From Polaribacter sp. IC066 (lineage in GTDB: Bacteria > Bacteroidota > Bacteroidia > Flavobacteriales > Flavobacteriaceae), in the NCBI RefSeq assembly GCF_007997085.1, contig NZ_VORR01000034.1:1-47659 (forward strand): a stretch of 47,659 nucleotides of DNA, in the 5' to 3' direction. How positions within the stretch are numbered: position 1 is the first letter of the stretch; each line of letters opens with the position of its first letter. Shown in pieces: positions 25,037 to 34,344 of this stretch. A program made the position numbers and the translations under genes. The notes under the pieces were generated by a model. It worked only from the letters and a program-made list of their open reading frames with translations. It made no database searches and was not told the origin of the DNA.

Positions 25037-25309
25037 TTAATCTAAATATTGTTTGATTGCGATTCTGTGTGCAGGAATACTTTTGTCGTAATTTTGTACT
25101 AATAACTCTAGTATTTCAGGAGGTTTTATCCCAATATCTTTTTTATCAGCATATTTTGAAACATACAAATTAAAAATTTCTTCTTCTTTTTCAAAAATCA
25201 AAAAATGAGTCTCGTTTAATGCTGTAAAAGAAATTTCATTTCCTGAAAAAGAATTGGAGGTATCTTTTAAAAACGCTGAAAACTCATAATATTTTAAGAC
25301 ATTTTCCAT
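25037..25309 (-). CDS. Small protein of unknown function next to clpS
   Basis: A 90-residue soluble protein that I do not recognise. It is acidic in the middle ('FEKEEEIF') and seems to mix strands and helices ('EISFTALNETHFLIFEKEEE'), with a C-terminal helix 'AHRIAIKQYLD'. It has no signal peptide, TM segment or metal motif. It follows clpS by 3 bp and is surely in the prmA-clpS transcript. An accessory role in Clp proteolysis is only a guess from position. Confidence 0.65.
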   Translation of the reverse strand: MENVLKYYEFSAFLKDTSNSFSGNEISFTALNETHFLIFEKEEEIFNLYVSKYADKKDIGIKPPEILELLVQNYDKSIPAHRIAIKQYLD

Positions 25310-25312
25310 AGG

Positions 25313-25588
25313 TTATATTAATTCAGCAGATAAGCCTAATTGTAATAATTTAGAACATCTTGGTTCTAAATCTTTAAACTCCCCTGACATTACTGTACAT
25401 TTTCCTTTATAATGTACTAGAATTGTACATTGTTCTGCTTGCTCTAGTGTATGCTCACAAACACTTATCAAAGACTCAATTACAAAATCGAAAGTATTGA
25501 CTTCGTCATTGTGCAAAACTATTTCATGCTGAAACGTTTCTTGTTCTAGAACATCTACTTCTTCTTGAATTTTTTCTTTTGTACTCAT
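25313..25588 (-). CDS. clpS: ATP-dependent Clp protease adaptor ClpS
   Basis: A 91-residue adaptor that brings N-degron substrates to ClpAP/ClpCP. 'IVLHNDEVNTFDFVIESLI' is the ClpS core, with Asn-Asp-Glu and the following Thr near the N-degron pocket. 'VCEHTLEQAEQCTILVHYKG' continues with the conserved His and Glu-Gln-Ala, and the C-terminus is the usual strand. It is translated 10 bp after prmA, a common order in Flavobacteriia. Confidence 0.93.
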   Translation of the reverse strand: MSTKEKIQEEVDVLEQETFQHEIVLHNDEVNTFDFVIESLISVCEHTLEQAEQCTILVHYKGKCTVMSGEFKDLEPRCSKLLQLGLSAELI

Positions 25589-25598
25589 ACTAGCAAAA

Positions 25599-26435
25599 TT
25601 ACAATTTATTGTATTTCAAAGCAACCCAATTATTTCTTTCTATAAAAGTTTCTAATTTTAAATTGTATTTCACAACTTCTGCATCTATAATAGCAATATC
25701 TTCTTTATAAAAACCACTTAACAAAAGTATACCATCTGTATGCAAACAGTTTGTGTAAATTTCCATATCCATCAACAATATATTTCTGTTGATGTTGGCA
25801 ATAATTACATCATACTTTTTATCGCTTAAAAGAGCCGAATCTCCTTCAAAAACGCTTATGTTTTTGCTATTGTTTCTTTGAATATTTTCTATAGAGTTTT
25901 CATAGCACCAGGTATCAATATCAATAGCATCAATAGGACTTGCACCTTTCATTTCAGCAAAAATGGCTAAAATACCTGTACCACAGCCCATGTCTAATAC
26001 TTTCTTACCTTTTAAATCTAATGTTAATAAATGTTGCACCATCATGTGTGTAGTTTCATGATGCCCTGTGCCAAAACTCATCTTCGGCTCAATTACAATA
26101 TCATATTTCAAGTTAGGATTCTCGTGAAAAGGAGCTCTTATACTCACTACATTGTCTACTTGAATGGCTTCAAAGTTCTTTTCCCATTCTGCATTCCAAT
26201 TGGTTTGCGCTACCTCGTTGTGATTGTATTCAATAGCAAACTCATCAGAATTTAAAACATAAATATCTTCTAATATAGTGGCGTGCCAATCTTGTTTTTG
26301 AATATACGCAGTAACACCCTCTTCACTTTCTACAAAACTTTCAAAACCAACGTTTCCTAATTCTGCAATTAAAATTTCTGTAGCTGGCTCTTTGGGCGCA
26401 ACTGTAAAGTTGTATTCTATATAAATATTATCCAT
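25599..26435 (-). CDS. prmA: Ribosomal protein L11 methyltransferase PrmA
   Basis: A 278-residue SAM-dependent methyltransferase that trimethylates ribosomal protein L11. An N-terminal substrate-recognition domain (1-100) is followed by 'KMSFGTGHHETTHMMVQHLL' and motif I 'VLDMGCGTGILAIFAEMKGA' (about 150-170). Next are the acidic 'DIDTWCYENSIENI' and motif IV 'DVIIANINRNIL', where Asn replaces the usual catalytic Asp, as in the family. It heads the prmA-clpS-unknown operon. The upstream tpiA gene has its own terminator, so prmA needs its own promoter within 77 bp. Confidence 0.95.
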   Translation of the reverse strand: MDNIYIEYNFTVAPKEPATEILIAELGNVGFESFVESEEGVTAYIQKQDWHATILEDIYVLNSDEFAIEYNHNEVAQTNWNAEWEKNFEAIQVDNVVSIRAPFHENPNLKYDIVIEPKMSFGTGHHETTHMMVQHLLTLDLKGKKVLDMGCGTGILAIFAEMKGASPIDAIDIDTWCYENSIENIQRNNSKNISVFEGDSALLSDKKYDVIIANINRNILLMDMEIYTNCLHTDGILLLSGFYKEDIAIIDAEVVKYNLKLETFIERNNWVALKYNKL

Positions 26436-26437
26436 AA

Positions 26438-26471
26438 TAAAAAATGCATCAAGATTTTAAATCTTGATGCA
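26438..26471 (-). terminator. Terminator of tpiA
   Basis: TGCATCAAGAT (26445-26455) pairs with ATCTTGATGCA (26461-26471) around a 5-nt loop. The A run at 26438-26444 gives the U tract on the minus strand. It separates tpiA from prmA. Confidence 0.9.
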
Positions 26472-26512
26472 AATTTATTGGTTTTATTTATAAATCTGTA
26501 CTTTAAAAGCTA

Positions 26513-27271
26513 TTATATCGCCTTAATAATTGCAGAAAAATCTTCGGCTTTTAAAGCAGCACCTCCAATTAAACCACCATCTACGTCTGGTTTAGAAAAA
26601 ATCTCTTCTGCATTTGCAGGTTTTACACTACCTCCGTATAAAATTGAAACAGATTCAGCTACTTCTACTCCGAATTTTTTCGCTATGCTACTTCTTACAA
26701 AAGCGTGCATTTCTTGCGCCTGTTCAGGGCTTGCGGTTTCTCCCGTACCAATTGCCCAAACGGGTTCGTATGCTAAAATAATATTTTTAAAATCAGCTGC
26801 TTTTAAATGAAACAAGGCATGTTCTAATTGGCTACCCACTTCTGATAAGTGCTCTTCTTTCTTTCTTTGCTCTAATTTTTCTCCAAAACAAAAAATGGCT
26901 TCTAAACCATTTGCTAAAACAGCATCCATTTTTTCGGCAAGCAGTTTATCTGTTTCATTAAAGTATTCTCTTCTTTCAGAATGCCCAATAATTACAGTTT
27001 TGATGCCCACAGCCTTTAACATGTCTGCAGAAATTTCTCCTGTATATGCGCCATTTTTAGCTTGGTGCATATTTTGAGAAGCAACTTCTACTTTAGAATC
27101 TTTTGTTTTCTTAACCGCAGAGGATAAACTAATATAAGAAGGCGCAATAATTACTCTTGTATTTTTTAAGGGTAAACCTTTAATTGATTTTATTACTCCT
27201 TTAATAAGCGCTTTCGTTTCCGTCTTATCATTATTCATTTTCCAATTTCCAGCTACTATTTTTTGTCTCAT
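26513..27271 (-). CDS. tpiA: Triosephosphate isomerase
   Basis: A 252-residue TIM-barrel enzyme converting dihydroxyacetone phosphate and glyceraldehyde-3-phosphate. Catalytic residues are in place: Asn9 and Lys11 ('AGNWKMN'), His97 ('IIGHSERREYF') and Glu169 ('AYEPVWAIGTG'). The phosphate-gripping 'YGGSVKPANA' and 'DGGLIGGAAL' follow. Full length. The TlpA-like gene lies 84 bp upstream on the same strand. The transcript ends at the hairpin 26445-26471. Confidence 0.97.
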   Translation of the reverse strand: MRQKIVAGNWKMNNDKTETKALIKGVIKSIKGLPLKNTRVIIAPSYISLSSAVKKTKDSKVEVASQNMHQAKNGAYTGEISADMLKAVGIKTVIIGHSERREYFNETDKLLAEKMDAVLANGLEAIFCFGEKLEQRKKEEHLSEVGSQLEHALFHLKAADFKNIILAYEPVWAIGTGETASPEQAQEMHAFVRSSIAKKFGVEVAESVSILYGGSVKPANAEEIFSKPDVDGGLIGGAALKAEDFSAIIKAI

Positions 27272-27355
27272 AATTATATGCTTTTATTATATGTTGTAAA
27301 TTTAACAAATGAATTATAAATATCGTTCAGAAAAAAGAATACTTACTATAACGAT

Positions 27356-27850
27356 TTATATTTTGTTTTTTAAGGCTGTAACAATTCTTTTGTCAGACGC
27401 TTTTGTAGCGTTAAAAAGTTGAATTCCTCCTTTTTCGTCAACTACGATGTATCTCGGAATCCATCCTAAATTTATGAAATCAACAAAATCGCCAGAATTC
27501 ATTCCTTTTGGTAAATTATAATGATCGCCCACCAAATTATGTTTAGTAATAAATCTTTTCCATGAAGGTTTGCTAAAATCTACAGATAAAAAAACATAGG
27601 CAACCTCTGGGAATTCTTTTTGTAATTTCTTAATTTCTGACACTCCTGTAACGCAATCTTTACACCAAGAAGCCCAAACATCTATGAGTATTTTTTTGCC
27701 TTTATGATCCATTAAAACTTCTCTAAAAGTTAGTTTAGAGCTGTCTAAACCAATTAGCATATCTTGTAAAGCTTTTTCAGAAAACTCTTTAGGCTCGTTT
27801 GAAGTGCACCCAATAAAAGTTAATAAAAATAGGAGAATTATTTTTTTCAT
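27356..27850 (-). CDS. TlpA-like thioredoxin-fold lipoprotein
   Basis: A 164-residue protein with lipobox FIGC (Cys15) and a thioredoxin fold. The redox centre 'WASWCKDC' has Cys63 and Cys66, and the cis-Pro loop is seen as 'LGWIPRYIVVDEKGG' (about 128-142). It probably faces the periplasm and reduces disulfides, for example in cytochrome c maturation or thiol repair. That role is inferred from the family. It lies upstream of tpiA on the same strand and is divergent from pyrF. Confidence 0.9.
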   Translation of the reverse strand: MKKIILLFLLTFIGCTSNEPKEFSEKALQDMLIGLDSSKLTFREVLMDHKGKKILIDVWASWCKDCVTGVSEIKKLQKEFPEVAYVFLSVDFSKPSWKRFITKHNLVGDHYNLPKGMNSGDFVDFINLGWIPRYIVVDEKGGIQLFNATKASDKRIVTALKNKI

Positions 27851-27905
27851 ATGAAATAGGTCAATTAAAAAGAAATAACTTGCAAAACGTAAAAGTTAAA
27901 AATAG

Positions 27906-27913
27906 TACTTTTG
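27906..27913 (+). promoter_or_regulatory. -7 promoter element of pyrF
   Basis: TACTTTTG, a perfect TAnnTTTG, 20 bp before the ATG of pyrF. A TTG at 27880-27882 lies 23 bp upstream, at the far end of the allowed spacing. Confidence 0.6.
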
Positions 27914-27933
27914 AAAAACTCTAAGTAAAAGTA

Positions 27934-28755
27934 ATGACAACAGCGCAACTTGTATCACAAATAAAACAAAAAAAATCTTTTTTATGCATTGGTTTAGATG
28001 TAGATTTAGATAAAATTCCTAAACACTTATTAGCAGTAGAAGATCCTATTTTCGAGTTCAATAAGGCAATTATTGATGCTACCCATCATTTGTGTGTTGC
28101 TTACAAACCAAATACTGCTTTTTATGAAGCCTACGGAATTAAAGGCTGGCAAGCTCTTGAAAAAACAATAGGCTATCTTAATAAAAAGTATCCAGAAATT
28201 TTTACCATTGCAGATGCCAAACGAGGCGATATTGGCAACACATCTACCATGTACGCAAAAGCCTTTTTTAATGATTTAGCCTTCGATTCTGTAACCGTTG
28301 CTCCTTATATGGGGAAAGATTCTGTAGAGCCTTTTTTAGCCTTTAAAGACAAACACACTATTATGTTAGCGCTAACTTCTAACAAAGGTGCTTTTGATTT
28401 TCAGACGCTAAACGCTCCTAAGCAAGAACTATATAAAGAGGTTTTGCAAGTATCAAAATCTTGGAAAAATTCTGAAAATTTAATGTATGTTGTGGGTGCT
28501 ACAAAAGCTGAATATTTTAAAGAAATTAGAAAAATTGTACCTAGTTCATTTTTGCTAGTTCCGGGAGTTGGGGCGCAAGGCGGAAATTTACAAGATGTAT
28601 GTAAATACGGTTTGTCTGAAAATATTGGCCTTTTAATTAACTCTTCTCGAGGAATTATTTACGCATCTAAAGAAAAAGATTTTGCTAGCGTTGCAGCCAT
28701 AAAAGCTGAAGAACTACAAAGCCAAATGCAAAGAATTTTAAATGAATTTATATGA
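27934..28755 (+). CDS. pyrF: Orotidine 5'-phosphate decarboxylase (long type)
   Basis: A 273-residue enzyme making UMP from OMP, the last step of pyrimidine synthesis. '[13 protein letters not shown]' opens the barrel. The catalytic Asp-x-Lys-x-x-x-x-Asp set is '[14 protein letters not shown]' (Asp94, Lys96, Asp99). '[15 protein letters not shown]' is the phosphate-binding loop. The length and sequence fit the longer subgroup (PyrF type 2) seen in Bacteroidetes, Actinobacteria and Myxococci. Its stop overlaps the next start by 4 bp (ATGA), so translation is coupled. Confidence 0.96.
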   Translation: MTTAQLVSQIKQKKSFLCIGLDVDLDKIPKHLLAVEDPIFEFNKAIIDATHHLCVAYKPNTAFYEAYGIKGWQALEKTIGYLNKKYPEIFTIADAKRGDIGNTSTMYAKAFFNDLAFDSVTVAPYMGKDSVEPFLAFKDKHTIMLALTSNKGAFDFQTLNAPKQELYKEVLQVSKSWKNSENLMYVVGATKAEYFKEIRKIVPSSFLLVPGVGAQGGNLQDVCKYGLSENIGLLINSSRGIIYASKEKDFASVAAIKAEELQSQMQRILNEFI

Positions 28756-29552
28756 AGTTAAAAGACCAAATAAACACCACTTTAAAGTTCAATAATACAC
28801 CAAAAAGGATTATTTGTTTAGTGCCAAGTATTACAGAATTATTGGTAGACTTAGGCTTGGAAAGCGCTATTGTTGGCGTCACAAAATTTTGTATTCATCC
28901 AGATTCATTGATAAAAAACAAAACGATTGTTGGTGGCACAAAAAATATAAAAACGGATGTCATAAAAAATTTACAGCCCGATATCATTCTTTGTAATAAA
29001 GAAGAAAACACAAAAGAAATCGTAGAAAATTGTAGGCTAATTGCAACCACTCATGTTTCTGATATTTATACAATTGCCGACACAATGGAATTAATTCATC
29101 AATACGGACAAATATTTTCTTGTGAAGAAAAAGCAAAAGAAATAATTAGCACTATTTTAAATAAAAACAATGATTTTTTAGAATTTATAAAAGGTAAAAA
29201 AGAAAAAAAAGTAGCTTATTTTATTTGGAAAAAACCTTGGATGGTTGCGGCAAACAAAACATTTATCAACCACCTTTTAGAAGTAAATAACTTAAAAAAT
29301 GTATTTAAAGATCAAGAACGCTACCCCGAAGTTAATTTAGACGAATTAAGTAAAGTTGATAATCTTGACTTTATTTTTTTATCATCGGAACCATTTCCTT
29401 TTAAAGAAAAACATATTGTAGAACTGCAAAATAAGTTCAATAAAACAGTAATAATTTTAGTAAATGGTGAGTTCTTTTCTTGGTACGGAACGAGGTTGCT
29501 CTTTGCTTTTGACTATTTTAAAAAGCTTCAGAACAATATTACACCAGATTAG
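28752..29552 (+). CDS. BtuF-like helical-backbone metal-receptor protein
   Basis: A 266-residue protein with the BtuF/ferrisiderophore periplasmic-binding fold. It has '[20 protein letters not shown]' (about 19-38), '[10 protein letters not shown]', '[20 protein letters not shown]', and a C-terminal lobe with '[21 protein letters not shown]' and '[20 protein letters not shown]'. No signal peptide precedes the fold and no BtuCD genes are near, so it may be cytoplasmic or exported in an unusual way. Its substrate (cobalamin-like or other) is unknown. It is coupled to pyrF by a 4-bp overlap. Confidence 0.88.
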   Translation: MKLKDQINTTLKFNNTPKRIICLVPSITELLVDLGLESAIVGVTKFCIHPDSLIKNKTIVGGTKNIKTDVIKNLQPDIILCNKEENTKEIVENCRLIATTHVSDIYTIADTMELIHQYGQIFSCEEKAKEIISTILNKNNDFLEFIKGKKEKKVAYFIWKKPWMVAANKTFINHLLEVNNLKNVFKDQERYPEVNLDELSKVDNLDFIFLSSEPFPFKEKHIVELQNKFNKTVIILVNGEFFSWYGTRLLFAFDYFKKLQNNITPD

Positions 29553-29677
29553 ATGCAGTCTTTAAACACTATATTTAATAAATAAATCACCGATAGAAAG
29601 TCCGCGTAGAACTCTGTAAATAGGTTAAAAAAGCAATTAAATTTATTCGGTGTTGTAAAAAACTTTTCATTTATCAA

Positions 29678-30100
29678 CTATTCCACATAGAAGGGTTCAG
29701 GTTCAGGAAAATTCAATTTTTTAATAAATTCCCCAACATCTCGGTGATTAACATAATCAGTTTCCCCATATTTCAGATACATAGTTTTTGTTAAATTATT
29801 TTTTAAAATAAGGGTTTGTTCGTGTGGTTCACATTTTACTCCGAAAACTTTAATAACAATTTTATCATTTGTTATTTCATTCTGTTTCAGATAAAAAAAT
29901 TGAGTTCCTGAAAAATCTGAAACTCCAACATCAATTCTTTTCGTTCCAGAAAATATTTCAATTATTGAGCCAGGTAATACTACTTTAGTCTCTTTTTCAA
30001 TAAATTCAAACGCTACTTTATATTTATTTTCTACCTTACTATTTTGTCCGAAGGTAGAAATTCCAAAAATTAAAAATAAAATAGGGATTAAATACTTCAT
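29678..30100 (-). CDS. Exported protein of unknown function
   Basis: A 140-residue protein with a signal peptide (1-18, ISTFG-QN). The mature part is beta-rich ('YKVAFEFIEKETKVVLPGSI', 'IEIFSGTKRIDVGVSDFSG'), like a small carboxypeptidase-regulatory or Ig-like sandwich (inference). The end is Pro-rich ('FPEPEPFYVE'). I recognise no family. It is followed by a 125-bp spacer to pyrF/BtuF on the opposite strand, with only a weak CACCGA/TCGGTG hairpin between. Confidence 0.65.
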   Translation of the reverse strand: MKYLIPILFLIFGISTFGQNSKVENKYKVAFEFIEKETKVVLPGSIIEIFSGTKRIDVGVSDFSGTQFFYLKQNEITNDKIVIKVFGVKCEPHEQTLILKNNLTKTMYLKYGETDYVNHRDVGEFIKKLNFPEPEPFYVE

Positions 30101-30132
30101 TTTAATTTTTCGAAACAGCTTATAAGGAATAC

Positions 30133-30321
30133 TTAAATAGTGAATTCTCTATCTAAATACTGAACTTGATTTATTTTTTTAAGCAGTTTCATTGCTTTAA
30201 AAGCAGCAAGATCACTTTTTGCTTCATCTTCAAACCTGTAGTTATTAGACTTTTCTACTAAACATACATACCTGTCTAGAAGGTGTTTTTTGTAGATGAT
30301 AAATTGATTCTTATAATACAT
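30133..30321 (-). CDS. Small protein of unknown function
   Basis: A 62-residue, highly charged and probably helical protein ('MYYKNQFIIYKKHLLDRYVC' onward, then 'EAKSDLAAFKAMKLLKKINQ'). The frame is open back to 30375, but the 18 extra residues are hydrophobic and low complexity, so the inner ATG at 30321 is preferred. I do not recognise it. It lies 32 bp upstream of the 140-residue gene on the same strand. Confidence 0.5.
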   Translation of the reverse strand: MYYKNQFIIYKKHLLDRYVCLVEKSNNYRFEDEAKSDLAAFKAMKLLKKINQVQYLDREFTI

Positions 30322-30428
30322 AATACTATTTTGGGGAGGTTGTTCTTGGTAAATATACATAAAAATTATAATCAAAAAAAATCAAGTATTAAGTACAAGA
30401 AAAACTATTCATACAACCATTAACCTAC

Positions 30429-32060
30429 CTAATTTTTTAAGAGCTTAAAAGTTTTAGAAGCAGTAGCAGTTTCGATCCTTAAGAGATACAAACCTGACTT
30501 TAAAAAAGATGTGTCATGTGTTTGTTTAAAAGAATTCTGATAAAATGTATGTATTTTTTTTCCTGTGATGCTGTAAAGCGTTGCTTTTTCAAATTTTAAA
30601 TTTTCATCAACCTGAATTGTTAATTCCTCATTTACAGGATTTGGTGTAAGTTTTGAGTTTTCTAACGCATTAATAACTGCAACAGATGCTGTAGACTCTT
30701 GAAACACTCTAATATAATCAATTTCCATAGCACTTTCAGTAAAGTTTTGAGCTGTACCGCCTTTCTCGATAGCAATATTCAATAAAAAATATTGATCTTC
30801 ATAAAAAGGCCATGTATCATTATTCTTAATCTCTGGATTGTAGATATAATGAACATTACCATCCACACTAAACACCATTCTTTCGGGAGTCCAAGTTAAT
30901 TCATACACATGAAATGCTGTCGATGCTGTAGGGATTATTTGACCTCCATGATTAACTGTTCCGCCATGACTTGAAGTTGTGTGCATTGCACTAGAGATAT
31001 AATTTTGATTGTTACCCCAATGTTCCATAATATCAATCTCACCGCATGCTGGCCAAGCAGTAGTTCCGTGAGTACTTGCCCAAAAACCACCAGCTTCTGT
31101 AATATTCTTATTTAACATCCAAATTGCAGGCCATGTGCCAGTACCAAAAGGCATTTTTGCCCTAACTTCTACTTTACCATAGGTAAACGCGTATCTAGAG
31201 TTTAATCTTGCCGATGTATATGATTTTGTACGATTTTGATCTGTAAAATTTTCTTTTTTTGCAACAATACTTAAAACACCATTATTGATAAAAGTGTTTT
31301 CTATTTTATCTGTATAATGCTGCAATTCATTATTAAACCAACTGTTTCCATCCGGTAATTGAGTTTGATGAAACCACTTATTACTGTCTACTGGCACTAT
31401 CTCACCTGTTTCTCCATCAAATTCATCAGACCAAACTAAATTGTCATAAACTGGGTCTGTATTTGAATTATTATTTGCTGTTACGGTGCCATCATATAAA
31501 AAATCATCTATATAAGCGGTTACTTTGTCTGTATTATTTTCGCCGTTTACTTGAATTAAAACTCTATTAAAGTCAGATCTATTAGTAGGGTTTTGGGCGT
31601 TAGAATTGTAATTTAAAAAATCATCATCCTTAAAATTAAACGTTACTGTTTGCCACTGATTTAAACTTACTGCTTTAATAATTTCTGATTGCGAAGTCCA
31701 AGGAGAACCAATCGTATTATTCTGTAGTTTTAATGAAACTTGATTTGTTTGACTGCCTGTTAGGCTGCTTTGTGGAATATAAATTTTAAAAGAAAAAGTA
31801 TAATTTTCTGATAAATCGTAATTTTCTGCAATATCAAAATAAAAGTTTGCATATTGACTACCATTATCAACATACTTTAAAACACGATTAGAAGTGTTTA
31901 TACCCTCTTTAACAGGATTTGTAAAGGCAATGTTTATAGCACTGTTATCTTGTTGCCAAGAAGTAATGGTTCCATTTCCTTCAAAATCGTCTTGAACAGT
32001 TGTTTGAGAAAACGCAGTTAAAGTGGCAATACATAAAAAAAGAGTGTATAGTTTTTGCAT
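30429..32060 (-). CDS. GH16 laminarinase with a carbohydrate-binding domain and T9SS sorting signal
   Basis: A 543-residue secreted beta-glucanase. Signal peptide 1-18 (TLTAFS). An N-terminal jelly-roll region (about 22-190, 'DDFEGNGTITSWQQDN' to 'VTAYIDDFLYDGTV') resembles carbohydrate-binding modules. The GH16 domain (about 205-450) holds 'GEIDIMEHWG' with nucleophile Glu341, Asp343 and acid/base Glu346. A C-terminal type A T9SS signal (about 465-543, 'LTPNPVNEELTIQV' to 'KTFKLLKN') follows. GH16 enzymes with EIDIME cleave beta-1,3- or beta-1,3/1,4-glucan such as laminarin. It lies downstream of susCD but behind a terminator, so it has its own promoter. Confidence 0.94.
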   Translation of the reverse strand: MQKLYTLFLCIATLTAFSQTTVQDDFEGNGTITSWQQDNSAINIAFTNPVKEGINTSNRVLKYVDNGSQYANFYFDIAENYDLSENYTFSFKIYIPQSSLTGSQTNQVSLKLQNNTIGSPWTSQSEIIKAVSLNQWQTVTFNFKDDDFLNYNSNAQNPTNRSDFNRVLIQVNGENNTDKVTAYIDDFLYDGTVTANNNSNTDPVYDNLVWSDEFDGETGEIVPVDSNKWFHQTQLPDGNSWFNNELQHYTDKIENTFINNGVLSIVAKKENFTDQNRTKSYTSARLNSRYAFTYGKVEVRAKMPFGTGTWPAIWMLNKNITEAGGFWASTHGTTAWPACGEIDIMEHWGNNQNYISSAMHTTSSHGGTVNHGGQIIPTASTAFHVYELTWTPERMVFSVDGNVHYIYNPEIKNNDTWPFYEDQYFLLNIAIEKGGTAQNFTESAMEIDYIRVFQESTASVAVINALENSKLTPNPVNEELTIQVDENLKFEKATLYSITGKKIHTFYQNSFKQTHDTSFLKSGLYLLRIETATASKTFKLLKN

Positions 32061-32161
32061 CGTGTATTTTTAAATTAAAAATTCAAATTTAATGATTAAG
32101 TCCAATCATTTATGAGAATCTACCAATACAAAAACTATACAAAGCTTTAAAAAAATATTAT

Positions 32162-32362
32162 TTAACGTTTATTTTGCAGCGCAAAACCTTGTTTTAGCAA
32201 AAAGGTATTTCTTAAACCCACTTTTTCTCGTATTCCTTTTTCTTTAACTTCAATCATTGTAAACATACCTTGTAAAGTTTGGTCTGTGGCGTGTTTTGTT
32301 AAATCTTGGTTTACACTCTTTGCATTAGTAAGGCGTTATCGTTGTCATTAAGTTGCGCTCAA
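32162..32362 (-). pseudogene. Truncated second copy of the DUF4197 gene
   Basis: The minus strand reads 'AKSVNQDLTKHATDQTLQG', 'MFTMIEVKEKGIREKVGLRN', 'TFLLKQGFALQNKR' and a stop at 32164-32162. This is the C-terminal ~55 residues of the DUF4197 protein at 38099, about three quarters identical by eye and also very similar in DNA. Upstream, similarity continues out of frame for about 20 bp (up to about 32362) and then is lost. Start, signal peptide and the N-terminal three quarters are missing. Confidence 0.85.
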
Positions 32363-32607
32363 TTTTAACGGCAAGTACTTTAAAAAAATATTAGTTTTTA
32401 AAAGTTTAGGAACTCCTTTTTAATTGATAGCATTAAAAAAGAAACCATAAAAACCAATTTAACCATTTAGGGTTGTACTAAATCGTTGCTTTTGCGCTTA
32501 CTTTTTATCAAATAGAATTGCCATAACCAAAGTTATGCACCTTATTATTAATGTCCAGTAGTCAAAAAATAATTCAATAGCATAACATCAAATTGGTATA
32601 AATGCAT

Positions 32608-32644
32608 AAAAAACCTCAAAAGAATAGAATATTCTTTTGAGGTT
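32608..32644 (-). terminator. Terminator of the susCD transcript
   Basis: AACCTCAAAAGAATA (32612-32626), loop GAA, TATTCTTTTGAGGTT (32630-32644). The A run at 32608-32613 is the U tract on the minus strand. A perfect 15-bp stem, 20 bp after the susD stop. Confidence 0.92.
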
Positions 32645-32664
32645 AAATTCAAATAAATAAAAAT

Positions 32665-34314
32665 TTATTGATTTTGATCTCCAGGTCCAATATTTGGATT
32701 TGCGTCAATTTCTCTCTGTGGAATTTTAAAAACCCATTCACTATTTATAGAAGGCTTTTCTTGACTATAACCATCTTGATACAAAATTTCAGAAGCTCCA
32801 GAGCCACCGTTAGAAGTATGCTCAATTCCTTCATCCCAACGGATTAAATCTGTGTATCTAAATCCTTCTCCCCATAATTCGATATTTCTTTGAAACTTAA
32901 TATGGTTCATTAATGCTGTTTGAGAATTATAAACAGTAATATCGTATGCACTATCTCTTGCCTCACCTAATGGTTTTAAAGCAGCTTGAGCAGCAGAAAT
33001 ATTATTCAACATAGCTTCTGCTTCTGCCTCAATTAGATACATTTCAGAAGAACGCATAATAATAACATCATCTGGCTCGATACCTCCTGGCTGTACTTGT
33101 TTAAATTTTACATGCATATAAGGGTGTGCGTTAAAATTAGATCTCCAGCCATAAACACCTTCTAATCTTGTTATTTCAGCATCAAACTCTTCTTCTGTAG
33201 TGTAAAGAGGATTGGTATTATTAGCCCATCCACCTAAACCGTTAGACGCTGAATTATTTTCATTCGGTGCATCTATTAAAAAGAGGTCTTTTCTATAATC
33301 AGTATCTGGTAAAGCATCAATTAATCTTTTATCAGCAATTTTAGGATTATTTCTAACTTGACTACCATTAAAAGTATTTGATATTAAGTAAAAATAAGAA
33401 CGGAAAAATGTTGTTTCAGCTGATATTACATGACTTCCCCAAATAACTTCTGGAAGCGTATTAGAATTAAATCCTAATTTATAATCACCTTCGCCCATTA
33501 TTGGGTAGTTTGCACGTGCAGCCTTTGCTGCATCCGCAGCCATTCTCCACTGACCACTGTTTAAGGCAATACGAGCTTTAAGACCGTAAGCAACATCTAT
33601 GTTTAATTCAGCTTTACCAGAAGCAGGACCTGTTGGTCTTTGCGTAGCTCCATCAAAAGAAGCGATTGCTGCATCTACATCTGCCATACATTGGTCATAA
33701 ACAGCTTGCACTGTTTCTCTTGGCCCACTTTCAAAAGGAAATTCTGATGCAAATAAGATTGGCACTCCAGCATCGGTAGCAGGGTTTCCTATTAAATAAC
33801 CTTTCCCGTAATGTTGCACTAACGAAAGATAAGCATAAGCTCTGTAAGAATAAGCCTGTCCTATAATTTCTTTTAATCTATCATCTAAAGGAATTGACCC
33901 ATCTGTTGCTTTATTGATTATAGCGTTTGCACTCGCAATAACGTGGTAACGTTGGTACCATAATTGTTCTCCCGTTGTTGAAGTTTCTTGTGTATGTGCC
34001 AACCAACGTGTATCATCTTGCCAGTTAAGATTGTTTGCTGGTGCTGAATGAATTACTTGACCCCCAATATTATCGCCTAACGGTATCCAATAATGATTAC
34101 CAGCTCTTGTGCTAGTTCCGCCAGGAATAGCCTGCGATTGTGCATACAAAATACGATGTAAGCCTTGTAATATTAGTGCCATATTATCTGCGGTAGATAA
34201 AGCATCTGCCGAAGAAATAGCATCTGTTGGCGATTGGTTCAGAAACTCATCTGAACAGGATGTTATTGTAATAAACCCTATTACCAATAACAATAAATTT
34301 ATTTTTTTTAACAT
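32665..34314 (-). CDS. SusD/RagB-family outer-membrane glycan-binding lipoprotein
   Basis: A 549-residue surface lipoprotein forming the lid of a SusCD transporter. Lipobox TITSC (Cys20) is followed by Ser-Asp-Glu, an acidic motif compatible with export to the cell surface. The helical TPR-like scaffold is visible: 'GEQLWYQRYHVIASANAIIN', 'GQAYSYRAYAYLSLVQHYGK' and, near the end, 'EMYLIEAEAEAMLNN'. 'RNIELWGEGFRYTDLIRWDE' is the classic C-terminal SusD signature. It starts 30 bp after the susC stop. The GH16 neighbour points to laminarin-like beta-glucan as ligand (inference). Confidence 0.95.
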   Translation of the reverse strand: MLKKINLLLLVIGFITITSCSDEFLNQSPTDAISSADALSTADNMALILQGLHRILYAQSQAIPGGTSTRAGNHYWIPLGDNIGGQVIHSAPANNLNWQDDTRWLAHTQETSTTGEQLWYQRYHVIASANAIINKATDGSIPLDDRLKEIIGQAYSYRAYAYLSLVQHYGKGYLIGNPATDAGVPILFASEFPFESGPRETVQAVYDQCMADVDAAIASFDGATQRPTGPASGKAELNIDVAYGLKARIALNSGQWRMAADAAKAARANYPIMGEGDYKLGFNSNTLPEVIWGSHVISAETTFFRSYFYLISNTFNGSQVRNNPKIADKRLIDALPDTDYRKDLFLIDAPNENNSASNGLGGWANNTNPLYTTEEEFDAEITRLEGVYGWRSNFNAHPYMHVKFKQVQPGGIEPDDVIIMRSSEMYLIEAEAEAMLNNISAAQAALKPLGEARDSAYDITVYNSQTALMNHIKFQRNIELWGEGFRYTDLIRWDEGIEHTSNGGSGASEILYQDGYSQEKPSINSEWVFKIPQREIDANPNIGPGDQNQ

Positions 34315-34344
34315 AATTATTATGTTTTATGAAGTTATAATTAT